Source of the DNA: Luteimonas fraxinea
GTDB lineage: Bacteria; Pseudomonadota; Gammaproteobacteria; Xanthomonadales; Xanthomonadaceae
DNA length: 64,000 bases
Direction of reading: 5' to 3'
NCBI RefSeq assembly: GCF_021233355.1
Contig: NZ_CP089507.1
Span: 496,001-560,000 of the forward strand
Notes under the pieces: model-generated
Database searches by the model: none
The model's input: only the letters and a program-made list of their open reading frames with translations
Told to the model about the DNA's origin: nothing
Part shown: positions 11,158-19,050 of the stretch, in pieces
Position numbering within the stretch: position 1 is the first letter of the stretch
Layout of the letters: each line of letters opens with the position of its first letter
Program-made: the position numbers and the translations under genes

Positions 11158-12495
11158 ATGGAGAAGTATCCCTTGCGTATTCCAGTTCTCATTACCTGTC
11201 TGGCTGCGTCCGTTGCACTTCCGCTCGCGGCTTCGGAGCGCACGCTGTATCACGGTGCGACATTGATCGACGGGACCGGTGCAGTGCCAAGGCCCGCCAT
11301 GAGCATTCTGGTGTCGGACGGAGTGATCGAGTCGGTCATGCCCGACAGCGACGCGACTGAGCTCGATGCGACTCGCGTGTCTGCGGATGGGCTCTATGCA
11401 ATTCCCGGCCTCATCGATACCCACGTGCATCTTGCCACGCCGCCTGACGCGGATCGGAGCCGCACGCTGTTGCGCCGCCAGGTCCAGTCCGGGATCACAG
11501 GCGTGCGCAGCATGGCGGACGATGTGCGATCAGTCGCCGAGCTCGCGCGCCAGGCACTGACCGGCGAAATTCCCGCGCCTGATATCCATTTCGCTGCCCT
11601 GATGGCCGGCCCCAGCTTCTTCGACGACCCGAGAACGATTGCCGTCACGCGTGGTCATGTGCCCGGGCACACGCCATGGATGCAGGCGATTGATGCAGAG
11701 ACGGATATCGCAGCGGCGGTGGCAATCGCACGTGGTACGTCGGCGAGCGGCATCAAGCTGTACGCGAATCTTGAAGCGGAGGCGATTGTGCGCATTACAG
11801 CCGAAGCCCATCGGCAGGGCATACCGGTATGGGCACATGCCGCGGTGTTTCCCGCGCTCCCGGTAGACAACATTCTGGCCGGCGTCGATGTGATTTCGCA
11901 CAGCTGCCCGCTTGCGTATCAGGTGTCGTCATCCACACCCGTCAGCTATCAGGATCCGATGCCGGTGGATGCCCGTCAGTTCCAGGACGGCATCCCACCG
12001 GCCATGATCGAACTGTTCGCCCGGATGGCGGCGCAGGGCATCATTCTGGACGCCACAAACCTGGTGTACGCCCGTCACGAAGCGGCGTACGCCGCTCGTG
12101 CGGAGGGTCGACCGCCGCGCTGCAGCGCGATGTTGACCTATCAACTCACCCGGGCCGCCTACCTGCAGGGTGTCCGTATCGCCAGCGGCACTGATGGCGA
12201 TAATCCACCGGAAGCTCCTTGGCCCTCGCTGCACGACGAGTTGGAAATTCTTGCGGGGCCCGTGGGCATGGCGCCGATGGATGTACTGCTTGCAGCCACC
12301 TCGGTAGCTGCTGCCGCCATGAACGCTTCCGATACCCAGGGCACGGTGGAGCCCGGAAAACTCGCAAATCTCGTCTTCCTGAAAGCTGATCCGCTGCAGG
12401 ATGTCTCGAATCTGCGCGAGGTGGCATTCACCCTCAAACGCGGGGCAGTTCACCGGAGGACAGCGTCTGCTGACAAGGTGCCTTCAGCACGGTGA
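11158..12495 (+). CDS. Exported amidohydrolase (imidazolonepropionase-like superfamily)
   Basis: The 445-residue protein has an N-terminal signal-like segment (RIPVLITCLAASVALPLAAS) and an amidohydrolase TIM barrel. Visible ligands are HVH in DTHVHLATP, the bridging Lys in GIKLYANL, His in VWAHAAVF and SHSCP, and Asp in ASGTDGD, so a binuclear or mononuclear metal site is likely. The product is probably periplasmic and may hydrolyse a cyclic amide, lactone or dipeptide. The ATG at 11158 has no ribosome-binding site, whereas TTG at 11173 has GGAGAAG six bases upstream and starts exactly at the signal peptide. Translation may therefore begin there. Base composition looks less GC-rich than in its neighbours, which hints at separate origin. 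Confidence 0.85.
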   Translation: MEKYPLRIPVLITCLAASVALPLAASERTLYHGATLIDGTGAVPRPAMSILVSDGVIESVMPDSDATELDATRVSADGLYAIPGLIDTHVHLATPPDADRSRTLLRRQVQSGITGVRSMADDVRSVAELARQALTGEIPAPDIHFAALMAGPSFFDDPRTIAVTRGHVPGHTPWMQAIDAETDIAAAVAIARGTSASGIKLYANLEAEAIVRITAEAHRQGIPVWAHAAVFPALPVDNILAGVDVISHSCPLAYQVSSSTPVSYQDPMPVDARQFQDGIPPAMIELFARMAAQGIILDATNLVYARHEAAYAARAEGRPPRCSAMLTYQLTRAAYLQGVRIASGTDGDNPPEAPWPSLHDELEILAGPVGMAPMDVLLAATSVAAAAMNASDTQGTVEPGKLANLVFLKADPLQDVSNLREVAFTLKRGAVHRRTASADKVPSAR

Positions 12496-12506
12496 CGCTG
12501 ATGCGA

Positions 12507-12534
12507 CTCTCTGGACGCGCTCGCGTCCAGAGAG
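12507..12534. terminator. Strong hairpin between convergent genes
   Basis: Thirteen perfectly paired bases (CTCTCTGGACGCG / CGCGTCCAGAGAG) enclose a two-base loop between the convergent amidohydrolase and M16 peptidase genes. No T-tract follows on either strand, so it is a likely two-way transcription barrier or mRNA 3'-end protector rather than a classic intrinsic terminator. Confidence 0.6.
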
Positions 12535-12570
12535 CCCTGCTGCGAAGATCTGCCGCACGAACGTGCCTGC

Positions 12571-14037
12571 TCAGTCCTGCTTGAACTCGCCGTAGGTCTT
12601 CAACTGTTCCGCCACGGCCGCGTCGCCGACCACGACGATGCTCTGCTGCTTCGGGTCGAAGAACTCGCGCGCGACCGACTGCACCTGCGCCGCGGTCACG
12701 TTGTTGACCTTGTCGACGTACGTGCTGAGGTAGTTGGCCGGCCGTCCGAGCAGCCAGTTGCCGGCGAGCGCGGACGCGACCGCGTACTGCAGCTGGTTCT
12801 GGAACAGGTAAGTACCGGCGGTGAAGCGCTTGGCGCGCTGCAGTTCGTCGGCCGGGACCGTCTGCGCGCGCATCTGCTCGAACTCCTTGAGGAATTCGCC
12901 GATCGCGGCTCCGGTCACTTCGTTGCGCACATCGGCCTGGGCCTGAAACGATCCGCCCTCCGCGCGCAGACCGAAGCTGCTGCCGGCGCCATAGGTATAG
13001 CCCTTGTCCTCGCGCAGGTTGCGCATCAGCCGGCTGTCGAAGCCGCCGCCGAGAATCGTGTTGGCCAGCGCTGCGGGAATCGCGCGGTCGTCGTCCGCAT
13101 CGAAGGCCGGACGGCCGATGCGTACCGCCGACTGCACGCTGTTCTGGCGCGGCACGAGCACGAACTGGGGACCCGTCGGATACGCCGGCGCGGCGACATC
13201 GGCGATCGGATCGCCGCTGCCCTGCCAGTTGCCGAACATCGACTCGGCCAGCGCCTTGGCCGCGTCCGGCGTCACCGGTCCTGCGATCACCAGCAGTGCG
13301 TGGTCGGGTCGGAAGCGGCCGGCATGCGCGGCCTGCAGGCCGGCGATGTCGGTGCCGTTGATCGCGGCTTCGGTGGGCAGTGTGTTGCCGTAGGGATGTT
13401 CGCCGAACAGCACGCGCCCCATCGCACGGTTGGCCTGGTAGCTCGGCTGCGCCTGCATGGCCTTGAGGCCCTGCAGTGCATTGGTCTTCGCCAGCTGCAC
13501 TTCGTTGGCCGGGAACGCCGGGTTGCGCACCACGTCGGCGAACAGCTTCGCCAACGGCTGCGCCGACGACGACAGGCCCGACGCGCTGACGAACAGGCCG
13601 TCGTTGCTCGCGGTCGCGCCGATCGAGCCGCCGAGGCGGTCGAGTTCCTCGGCGATCTGCACCGAGCTGCGTGTGGCCGTGCCTTCGCGCAGCAGGCCGG
13701 CGAGCAGGTTCGACATGCCCGGCAGCTGCGCCGGATCGCTGGCGAGACCGCCGCGTACGGCCAGCACATAGTCGACACGCGGCAGGCCGCCCTGGCGCGG
13801 CAGCACCCAGACGGTCAGCCCGTTGTCGAGCGTGTGTTCGACGAGGCCGAGTTCGGGCAGCGGCTTGTCTGCGCCGTAATCGGGCAGACCCGCGGGCAAT
13901 TCGGTCGGCGGCGCGGTGGCGGGCGGTGCGCCGGCTGCGGCCGGCTGCTGCGCGTAGGTCGCGCTGGCGAACAGGCAGGCGCCGAGCGCCAATGCAAGCG
14001 GACGCAGGCCGCGGGTCGGAATGTGGTGCTTGTCCAT
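12571..14037 (-). CDS. M16 (pitrilysin) family protein, non-catalytic subunit
   Basis: The 488-residue product has a signal peptide (about residues 1-28, ending SATYAQQ) and two M16 domains. The place of the HxxEH zinc motif is taken by MSNLLAGLLREGT, so the first His, the Glu and the second His are all absent and it cannot bind zinc there. Such proteins form the closing half of a heterodimer with a catalytic M16 partner, as in bacterial PreP/MPP-like pairs. The catalytic partner lies immediately upstream (14048-15469) with only ten bases between stop and start. GAGGAGATCGAC precedes the ATG. The pair should act in the periplasm on small proteins or peptides; the target is unknown. Confidence 0.88.
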   Translation of the reverse strand: MDKHHIPTRGLRPLALALGACLFASATYAQQPAAAGAPPATAPPTELPAGLPDYGADKPLPELGLVEHTLDNGLTVWVLPRQGGLPRVDYVLAVRGGLASDPAQLPGMSNLLAGLLREGTATRSSVQIAEELDRLGGSIGATASNDGLFVSASGLSSSAQPLAKLFADVVRNPAFPANEVQLAKTNALQGLKAMQAQPSYQANRAMGRVLFGEHPYGNTLPTEAAINGTDIAGLQAAHAGRFRPDHALLVIAGPVTPDAAKALAESMFGNWQGSGDPIADVAAPAYPTGPQFVLVPRQNSVQSAVRIGRPAFDADDDRAIPAALANTILGGGFDSRLMRNLREDKGYTYGAGSSFGLRAEGGSFQAQADVRNEVTGAAIGEFLKEFEQMRAQTVPADELQRAKRFTAGTYLFQNQLQYAVASALAGNWLLGRPANYLSTYVDKVNNVTAAQVQSVAREFFDPKQQSIVVVGDAAVAEQLKTYGEFKQD

Positions 14038-14047
14038 GTCGATCTCC

Positions 14048-15469
14048 TCAGTCCTGCGCCGGGGCGGCAGCGGGCGCCGGCGCAGCCGGCGGGGCGATGC
14101 CGCGTGCAGGCGCCATCGCGGCGGGCACGCGGTCGATGACGGTGCGGTTGGCATCGGTCAGATAGGTCTTCGCCACGCGCTGCACGTCGGCGACGGTCAC
14201 CGTCTGCACCCACTCGGGCACCTTGTTGAGCGTCTCCGCATCGCCCCACAGCAGCTGCGCCTTGGCGAGCTCGTCGGCGCGCGAGATGAAGGGCTCGAGA
14301 CCGTTGACGTAATCGGCGAGCAGCTTGGTCTTGGCGGCGGCCAGCGTCTCGGCCGGCACGCCCTCGGCCACGATGCGCGCGACTTCCTCGTTGACCGCGC
14401 CCAGCACCGCGTCCGGCTCGACATTGGGCTTGTACAGCGCGAACAGCGTCAGCAGCGTCGGACCGTCGTAGTCCCAGGCGTGACCCAGCGGCCAACCGAG
14501 GCCGCCGTCGATATTGAGCAGCTGCTCGCGACCCTTGACCAGTCCCTGGTAGAGACGCGAAGCGTCACCGCCGGCCAGCAGCTGCGACAGCACCGCCATC
14601 GGGGCGTGATCGGCGTGGCCGCGCGCAGGCATCTTCCAGCCCACCGCGAGCGCCGGCACCTGTGCCAGCGCATCGCCTTGTGCTTCGCGCCTGCCTTCGG
14701 TGTTCAACGGTTCGGACACGTCCGGACGTGCCGGCGTCGCACGCGACGGGATGTCGCCGAAGTATTCCTCGACCAGTGCGAAGGCCTCTTCGGCCGAGAT
14801 GTCACCGGCAATGCCGATGACCGCATTGTTCGGGCCGTAGTAATCGCGGTGGAACGACTCGACATCGGCGAGCGTCGCGCCCTCGAGATCCTTGAAGCTG
14901 CCGTAGCCGTCGTGCGCGTTGGCCCACTTGGAGAACGCCAGACGGTTGATGTCGAACACGAAGAACAGGCCGTAGGGCTGGTTCTGTACGTTGACGCGGA
15001 TCTCTTCCTTGACCACGTCCTGCTGGTTCTTGAGGTTCTCGGGCGAGAAGTCCAGCGTCTTCATGCGGTCCGCTTCGAGCCACAGGATCGGCGCGAGCGC
15101 GGAGACCGGTGCGGTCTCGATGTAGTTGGTGTAGTCGGGACGGGTGGAGCCGTTGAGCCGGCCACCGCCGCCCTGGATCACGCGATCGAACGTACCCTTG
15201 GGCGCGACCGGCGTGCCCTGAAACATCAGGTGTTCGAACAGGTGCGCGAATCCGGTGCGGTTCTCGGGTTCGAGGCGCATGCCCACGTGATAGACCACGC
15301 TGACGCCGACGGTCGGCGAGCTGCGGTCTTCGGACACGACGACGGTCAGGCCGTTGTCGAGGCGTTTGGTTTCGATCGGCAGACGCCAGTCGGCCTGTCG
15401 CGCGGCCGCGGGCGCGGCCAGCATCGCGAGCAGCACGCATGTGCCACCCAGTCCTGCGAGTCGTTTCAT
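14048..15469 (-). CDS. M16 (pitrilysin) family zinc peptidase, catalytic subunit
   Basis: The 473-residue protein carries a signal peptide ending about AAPAAARQ. The inverted zinc motif H76-L-F-E-H80 lies in RTGFAHLFEHLMFQGT, and the distal Glu ligand is in VVKEEIRVNVQNQP. A second M16 domain follows, with GGDASRLYQGLV, and the C terminus is an Ala/Pro-rich tail. All catalytic elements look intact. It is the first gene of a two-gene unit with the zinc-less homologue at 12571-14037, so the two most likely fold as one periplasmic clamshell peptidase. Length per subunit is typical of bacterial two-chain M16 enzymes. Confidence 0.92.
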   Translation of the reverse strand: MKRLAGLGGTCVLLAMLAAPAAARQADWRLPIETKRLDNGLTVVVSEDRSSPTVGVSVVYHVGMRLEPENRTGFAHLFEHLMFQGTPVAPKGTFDRVIQGGGGRLNGSTRPDYTNYIETAPVSALAPILWLEADRMKTLDFSPENLKNQQDVVKEEIRVNVQNQPYGLFFVFDINRLAFSKWANAHDGYGSFKDLEGATLADVESFHRDYYGPNNAVIGIAGDISAEEAFALVEEYFGDIPSRATPARPDVSEPLNTEGRREAQGDALAQVPALAVGWKMPARGHADHAPMAVLSQLLAGGDASRLYQGLVKGREQLLNIDGGLGWPLGHAWDYDGPTLLTLFALYKPNVEPDAVLGAVNEEVARIVAEGVPAETLAAAKTKLLADYVNGLEPFISRADELAKAQLLWGDAETLNKVPEWVQTVTVADVQRVAKTYLTDANRTVIDRVPAAMAPARGIAPPAAPAPAAAPAQD

Positions 15470-15615
15470 GGTCGGTTCCCTGTCCGCCCCGCTCCCCGGG
15501 GCACGAACCCCGACTATAAGTCGCGAGGCCGTGCTCGTGGGTGCAGGCGGTCGGGCGGGTCCGGCCGCGTCGACCGCAGCGCTGCCGGAGCACGCTGGCG
15601 TGTGTGCGCGCGGTG

Positions 15616-16908
15616 TTACTTCCGTGCGTCGACTTCCGCTTCCGGATCGTCGAGTCCGACATTGCTGCGGGCCGACTCGTAGATCTCGCGGTCCAGCAGC
15701 CCGGTCTCGCGTGCGACCAGCACCGGCACCAGCATCTGCCCGGTGACGTTGGTCATGGTGCGCATCATGTCGAGGATGCGGTCGATCGCCAGCAGCAGGC
15801 CCAGGCCTTCCAGCGGCAACCCGGCCGCCGACAGCACCACCGTTGCCATGACCACCGCCGTGCCGGGCACGCCCGCGGTACCGAAGCTGCCGAGCACCGA
15901 GGCCAGCAGGATCGCCGCGTACTGGGCGAAGCTCAGTTCGATGCCGAAGTACTGCGCGATGAACACCGACGCGAGCGTCGGATAGATCGCGCCGCAGCCG
16001 TCCATCTTGATCGTCGCGCCCAGCGGCACCGCGAACGCGGCGTAGTCGCGGTTGACGCCGAGGTTGTGGGTGACCGCGCGGATCGCGACCGGCATCGACG
16101 CCAGGCTCGACGAGCTGACGAATGCGACCTGCATACCCGGCGCCGCGCCGCGGAAGAACTTCAGCGGATTGAGGCCGTGCGTGAGCAGCAGGCCGCCGTA
16201 GACGACGACGATATGCACCGCGCAGGCGACGTACAGCGCGATGACGAAGCTGCCCAGCGGCAGCAGCCGTTCGAAGCCGTAGGTGCCGACGAGCGCAGCG
16301 ATCAGGCCGAAGGTGCCGATCGGCGTGAGCTCCAGAACGAAACGCGTGACCTGGATCATCGCGTCGGACGCCTGGCCGACCAGCGCGCGCAATGCCGCGA
16401 CTCGCTCGCCCAGCTTCACCAGCGCGAAACCGAGCAGACCGGCGAAGAAGATCACCTGCAGGATCTTGCCTTCCGACAACGCCGCGAACGGATTGGTCGG
16501 CACCACGTTGAGCAGCACCTCGACCGGCGTCGGCACTTCGCGCACCGTGTAATCCGCGGCCGCGGTCAGCGAACCCGCCTCGATGCTCAGACCCGGATTG
16601 AAGGTGTAGGCAACCGCGAAGCCCACGCCGACCGCGAGCACCGCAGTGGCGGCGAACCAGCCGAAGGTGCGCCCACCGAGCGCGGCGATCGACTGCTGTC
16701 CGTGCAACGCGGCAACCGCGTTGATCACCGCGAAGAACACCAGCGGCACCGCGATCATGCGGATCAGATTCACGTACAGCGTGCCGAGCGGCTGCAGCCA
16801 CGTGCCGGCCGCCGGCCCCATCAGCCAGCCGACCAGCGCACCGAGCACGAACGCGCCCAGCACCCGCTGCCAGAACGGAATCCGGAACCACCAGGCCAGA
16901 GCATTCAT
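15616..16908 (-). CDS. Dicarboxylate/amino acid:cation symporter (DAACS family)
   Basis: The 430-residue integral membrane protein shows the GltPh-like plan. There is an N-terminal scaffold of about six helices, then the Ser-rich re-entrant loop AFVSSSSLASMPVA, the MDGCGAIYPTLASVF helix and the second hairpin SFGTAGVPGTAVVM. TNVTGQ near the C terminus lies in the substrate/Na+ site. It should import a C4-dicarboxylate, glutamate or a neutral amino acid with Na+ or H+. An Asp-for-Asn change in the usual NMDG motif (here KMDGCG) may alter specificity, so I give no gene symbol. It stands alone, 147 bases after the M16 catalytic gene's promoter region. Confidence 0.9.
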   Translation of the reverse strand: MNALAWWFRIPFWQRVLGAFVLGALVGWLMGPAAGTWLQPLGTLYVNLIRMIAVPLVFFAVINAVAALHGQQSIAALGGRTFGWFAATAVLAVGVGFAVAYTFNPGLSIEAGSLTAAADYTVREVPTPVEVLLNVVPTNPFAALSEGKILQVIFFAGLLGFALVKLGERVAALRALVGQASDAMIQVTRFVLELTPIGTFGLIAALVGTYGFERLLPLGSFVIALYVACAVHIVVVYGGLLLTHGLNPLKFFRGAAPGMQVAFVSSSSLASMPVAIRAVTHNLGVNRDYAAFAVPLGATIKMDGCGAIYPTLASVFIAQYFGIELSFAQYAAILLASVLGSFGTAGVPGTAVVMATVVLSAAGLPLEGLGLLLAIDRILDMMRTMTNVTGQMLVPVLVARETGLLDREIYESARSNVGLDDPEAEVDARK

Positions 16909-16980
16909 TCGAGGGTTGTCCGCGACATCAACAGGCGACGATACGTGACGCCATCCATGCTGGCGATGCCGGCACCGGGA

Positions 16981-17010
16981 CGCCAGCGTCCCACGTACGG
17001 AACGCTGGCG
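16981..17010 (-). terminator. Hairpin after the S8 protease gene
   Basis: CGCCAGCGT (16981-16989) pairs perfectly with ACGCTGGCG (17002-17010) around a 12-base loop. It lies 55 bases past the S8 protease stop and just before the symporter start. There is no U-tract, so it is only a probable transcription end. Confidence 0.4.
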
Positions 17011-17064
17011 CCTGGGTGTCCGGTCCGACGGCCGCAGGCAGGCGACGGACGCCGCGGACGCTGA

Positions 17065-18942
17065 TTACTGTCGCGCGACCAGCGTCAAGCCGCTGTAGCT
17101 GCCACTCAGCTGCAGGTAGTACGTGCCGGCCTTGGGTGCGGTGATGCGGATGGTCTCGATGTTGCCCGCACGCGCGGAACGGAACTCGTAAGCCGCCGAC
17201 GTCGGCACTTCGCCATGGCGCGCATGGAGGGTCACATCGCCACTGCCGCCGAGCGTCATGAAGCTCAGCACGCGACCGGCCTGTGCCTCGAAGCGGTACA
17301 GCGCGCCCTGGCCGTTCGACGAGAGGCTGGTGACGTTCACACCGTTGATCAGCTCGGTACCGACCACGCAGGTTTCGGTGTCCGGGTCGCAGGGCACTTC
17401 AAGCGCCTTGGCCAGCGCGCGCGTCGCGTCGACGATGCCGACGCCGATCGGCGTGCTCGCCGGCGGTGCAACGTTGAACGGACGCGCGGTGTCCTTGAGC
17501 AGTGCCTCGATCTGCGCCGGCGTCAGCGGATCGCGGTCCTGTCCAGCGAGTGCGCTCTGTACCAGTGCCACGGTGCCGGCGACGTGCGGCGACGCCATCG
17601 AGGTTCCGGCCAGTCCCACGTACAGGTATTCGCCGGAAGTCGGGGTCGTCAGGCCGTCGTATCCGGCCTGCAGCACATAGCCGTTCCAGCCGCCGTTGCC
17701 GGGATCGAAGTCGCCACCGCCGCCGGGACCGGACACATCCACGCGCGGCCCGAAGTTCGAATAGAACGCGCGACCACCATTGATACGGTTCGCGCCGACG
17801 GTCACCACGTTGTCGCAGTTGGCCGGCGAATAGTTCTGCGCATTGTCGTTGGCGTTGCCGGCTGCGACGACGACCGTGCTGCCGCGCGAGACCGCGCCGT
17901 CGATCGCCAACTGGGTCTGCGCATCGCACGCGCCCAGGCCGCCGAGGCTCAGGTTGATGACTTCGGCAGGCGTCTCGTTGCGCGGCACGCCGTCCACTTC
18001 ACCACCCGAGGCCCAGACGATCGCGTCGGCGATATCGGACGGATAACCGCCGCAGCGGCCGAGCACGCGCACCGGCAACACCTGCGCGTCGAACGCGACA
18101 CCCGCGCCGCCGATGCCGTTGTGCGTGGCCTCTGCGACCGTGCCCGCGACGTGGGTGCCATGCCACGAACTCGGAATCTGCGGCGAGCCCGCGTAGCACT
18201 CGCCGGCGACCGGATTCCAGTCGCCCAGATCGAGTGCACCGGCCACGCGCGCATCACTGTCGCGGCGCGAGACGAAGCGGTCGGTGATGAAGTCGTAGCC
18301 CGGCAGCAGGTTGTCGGCGAAGTCCGGATGGTCGGGCAGGATGCCGGTGTCGAGCACGGCCACGACCACGCCCGCGCCGGTCGAGCTGTCCCAGGCATTG
18401 GTGACGTTGATCGCACCGGCCGACCCGCTCAGATGCCACTGGTGGCTGCCGAAGAATTCATCGTTGGGGGTGAACTGCGGAGTCACCGGTGCCTTGGCGA
18501 CGCCGGTCGCCTGCACGCGGCGCTCGACGTGCACGGAGGCGACCGCGGGATCGGCGGCTAGCTCGGTCACCAGCGCGTCGAGATCGCGCGCCGACAGGCT
18601 GCGCGACAGGCGCAGCACGTCGAAGCCGACGGCGGTCGTGCGCAGGTGCGCGACCTGCAGCGCGGGCAGCGCCTTCGCGGCGCGTCCAGAGACGACCGGA
18701 CGCTCGACGCCGGCGCGGCGGATCGCGGAGGTCGCGATCTGCAGCTTGCCGGTCGCGTCACCGGACGCGATGCGCGTGGCGGCGTAGCGGATGACGAGGC
18801 GATCCGAGGGTGCATCGGCCGGTGCGGGCGCGCCGATGCGCTGGACGATCTTGGCGCGCGTGGACGCGGCGTCGGCGAACTGCATGCCCAGGGCGCTGAC
18901 GAGCGCGGCGGTCAGCGCGAGGCTGATGGTGGTCTTCTTCAT
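17065..18942 (-). CDS. Secreted S8 (subtilisin-like) serine protease with PPC domain
   Basis: The 625-residue precursor begins with a signal peptide (MKKTTISLALTAALVSALG, cut near FADAAS), preceded by GAGGACATCAAC. A pro-region of about 130 residues follows, including LAADPAVASVHVERRV, an inhibitor-I9-like end. The catalytic domain shows the triad D198 (VAVLDTGI), H261 (HGTHVAGT) and S448 (GTSMASPH). A C-terminal pre-peptidase (PPC) domain (about 535-625) starts near ALYRFEAQAG and ends AGTYYLQLSGSYSGL; it is usually removed after export. Paired Cys residues suggest disulfides outside the cell. It is an extracellular, type II-secreted-style protease typical of xanthomonads and lies 108 bases downstream of the adhesin gene on the same strand. 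Confidence 0.93.
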   Translation of the reverse strand: MKKTTISLALTAALVSALGMQFADAASTRAKIVQRIGAPAPADAPSDRLVIRYAATRIASGDATGKLQIATSAIRRAGVERPVVSGRAAKALPALQVAHLRTTAVGFDVLRLSRSLSARDLDALVTELAADPAVASVHVERRVQATGVAKAPVTPQFTPNDEFFGSHQWHLSGSAGAINVTNAWDSSTGAGVVVAVLDTGILPDHPDFADNLLPGYDFITDRFVSRRDSDARVAGALDLGDWNPVAGECYAGSPQIPSSWHGTHVAGTVAEATHNGIGGAGVAFDAQVLPVRVLGRCGGYPSDIADAIVWASGGEVDGVPRNETPAEVINLSLGGLGACDAQTQLAIDGAVSRGSTVVVAAGNANDNAQNYSPANCDNVVTVGANRINGGRAFYSNFGPRVDVSGPGGGGDFDPGNGGWNGYVLQAGYDGLTTPTSGEYLYVGLAGTSMASPHVAGTVALVQSALAGQDRDPLTPAQIEALLKDTARPFNVAPPASTPIGVGIVDATRALAKALEVPCDPDTETCVVGTELINGVNVTSLSSNGQGALYRFEAQAGRVLSFMTLGGSGDVTLHARHGEVPTSAAYEFRSARAGNIETIRITAPKAGTYYLQLSGSYSGLTLVARQ

Positions 18943-19021
18943 GTTGATGTCCTCGATGCGGTCAGGGAGCGGCCCGCGCACTGGCGCGGACCGTGGAGGT
19001 GGAAGATCGGAATGCGGGGAA

Positions 19022-19045
19022 CGCCGGCGCATCGATGCGCCGGCG
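19022..19045 (-). terminator. 24-bp perfect palindrome just after the adhesin stop codon
   Basis: CGCCGGCGCATC and its complement GATGCGCCGGCG meet with no spacer, beginning five bases beyond the adhesin stop. In RNA it would form a very stable stem. The downstream minus-strand bases TTCCCC are poor in T, so termination may be partial, allowing read-through into the protease gene. Confidence 0.5.
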
Positions 19046-19050
19046 CGGAA

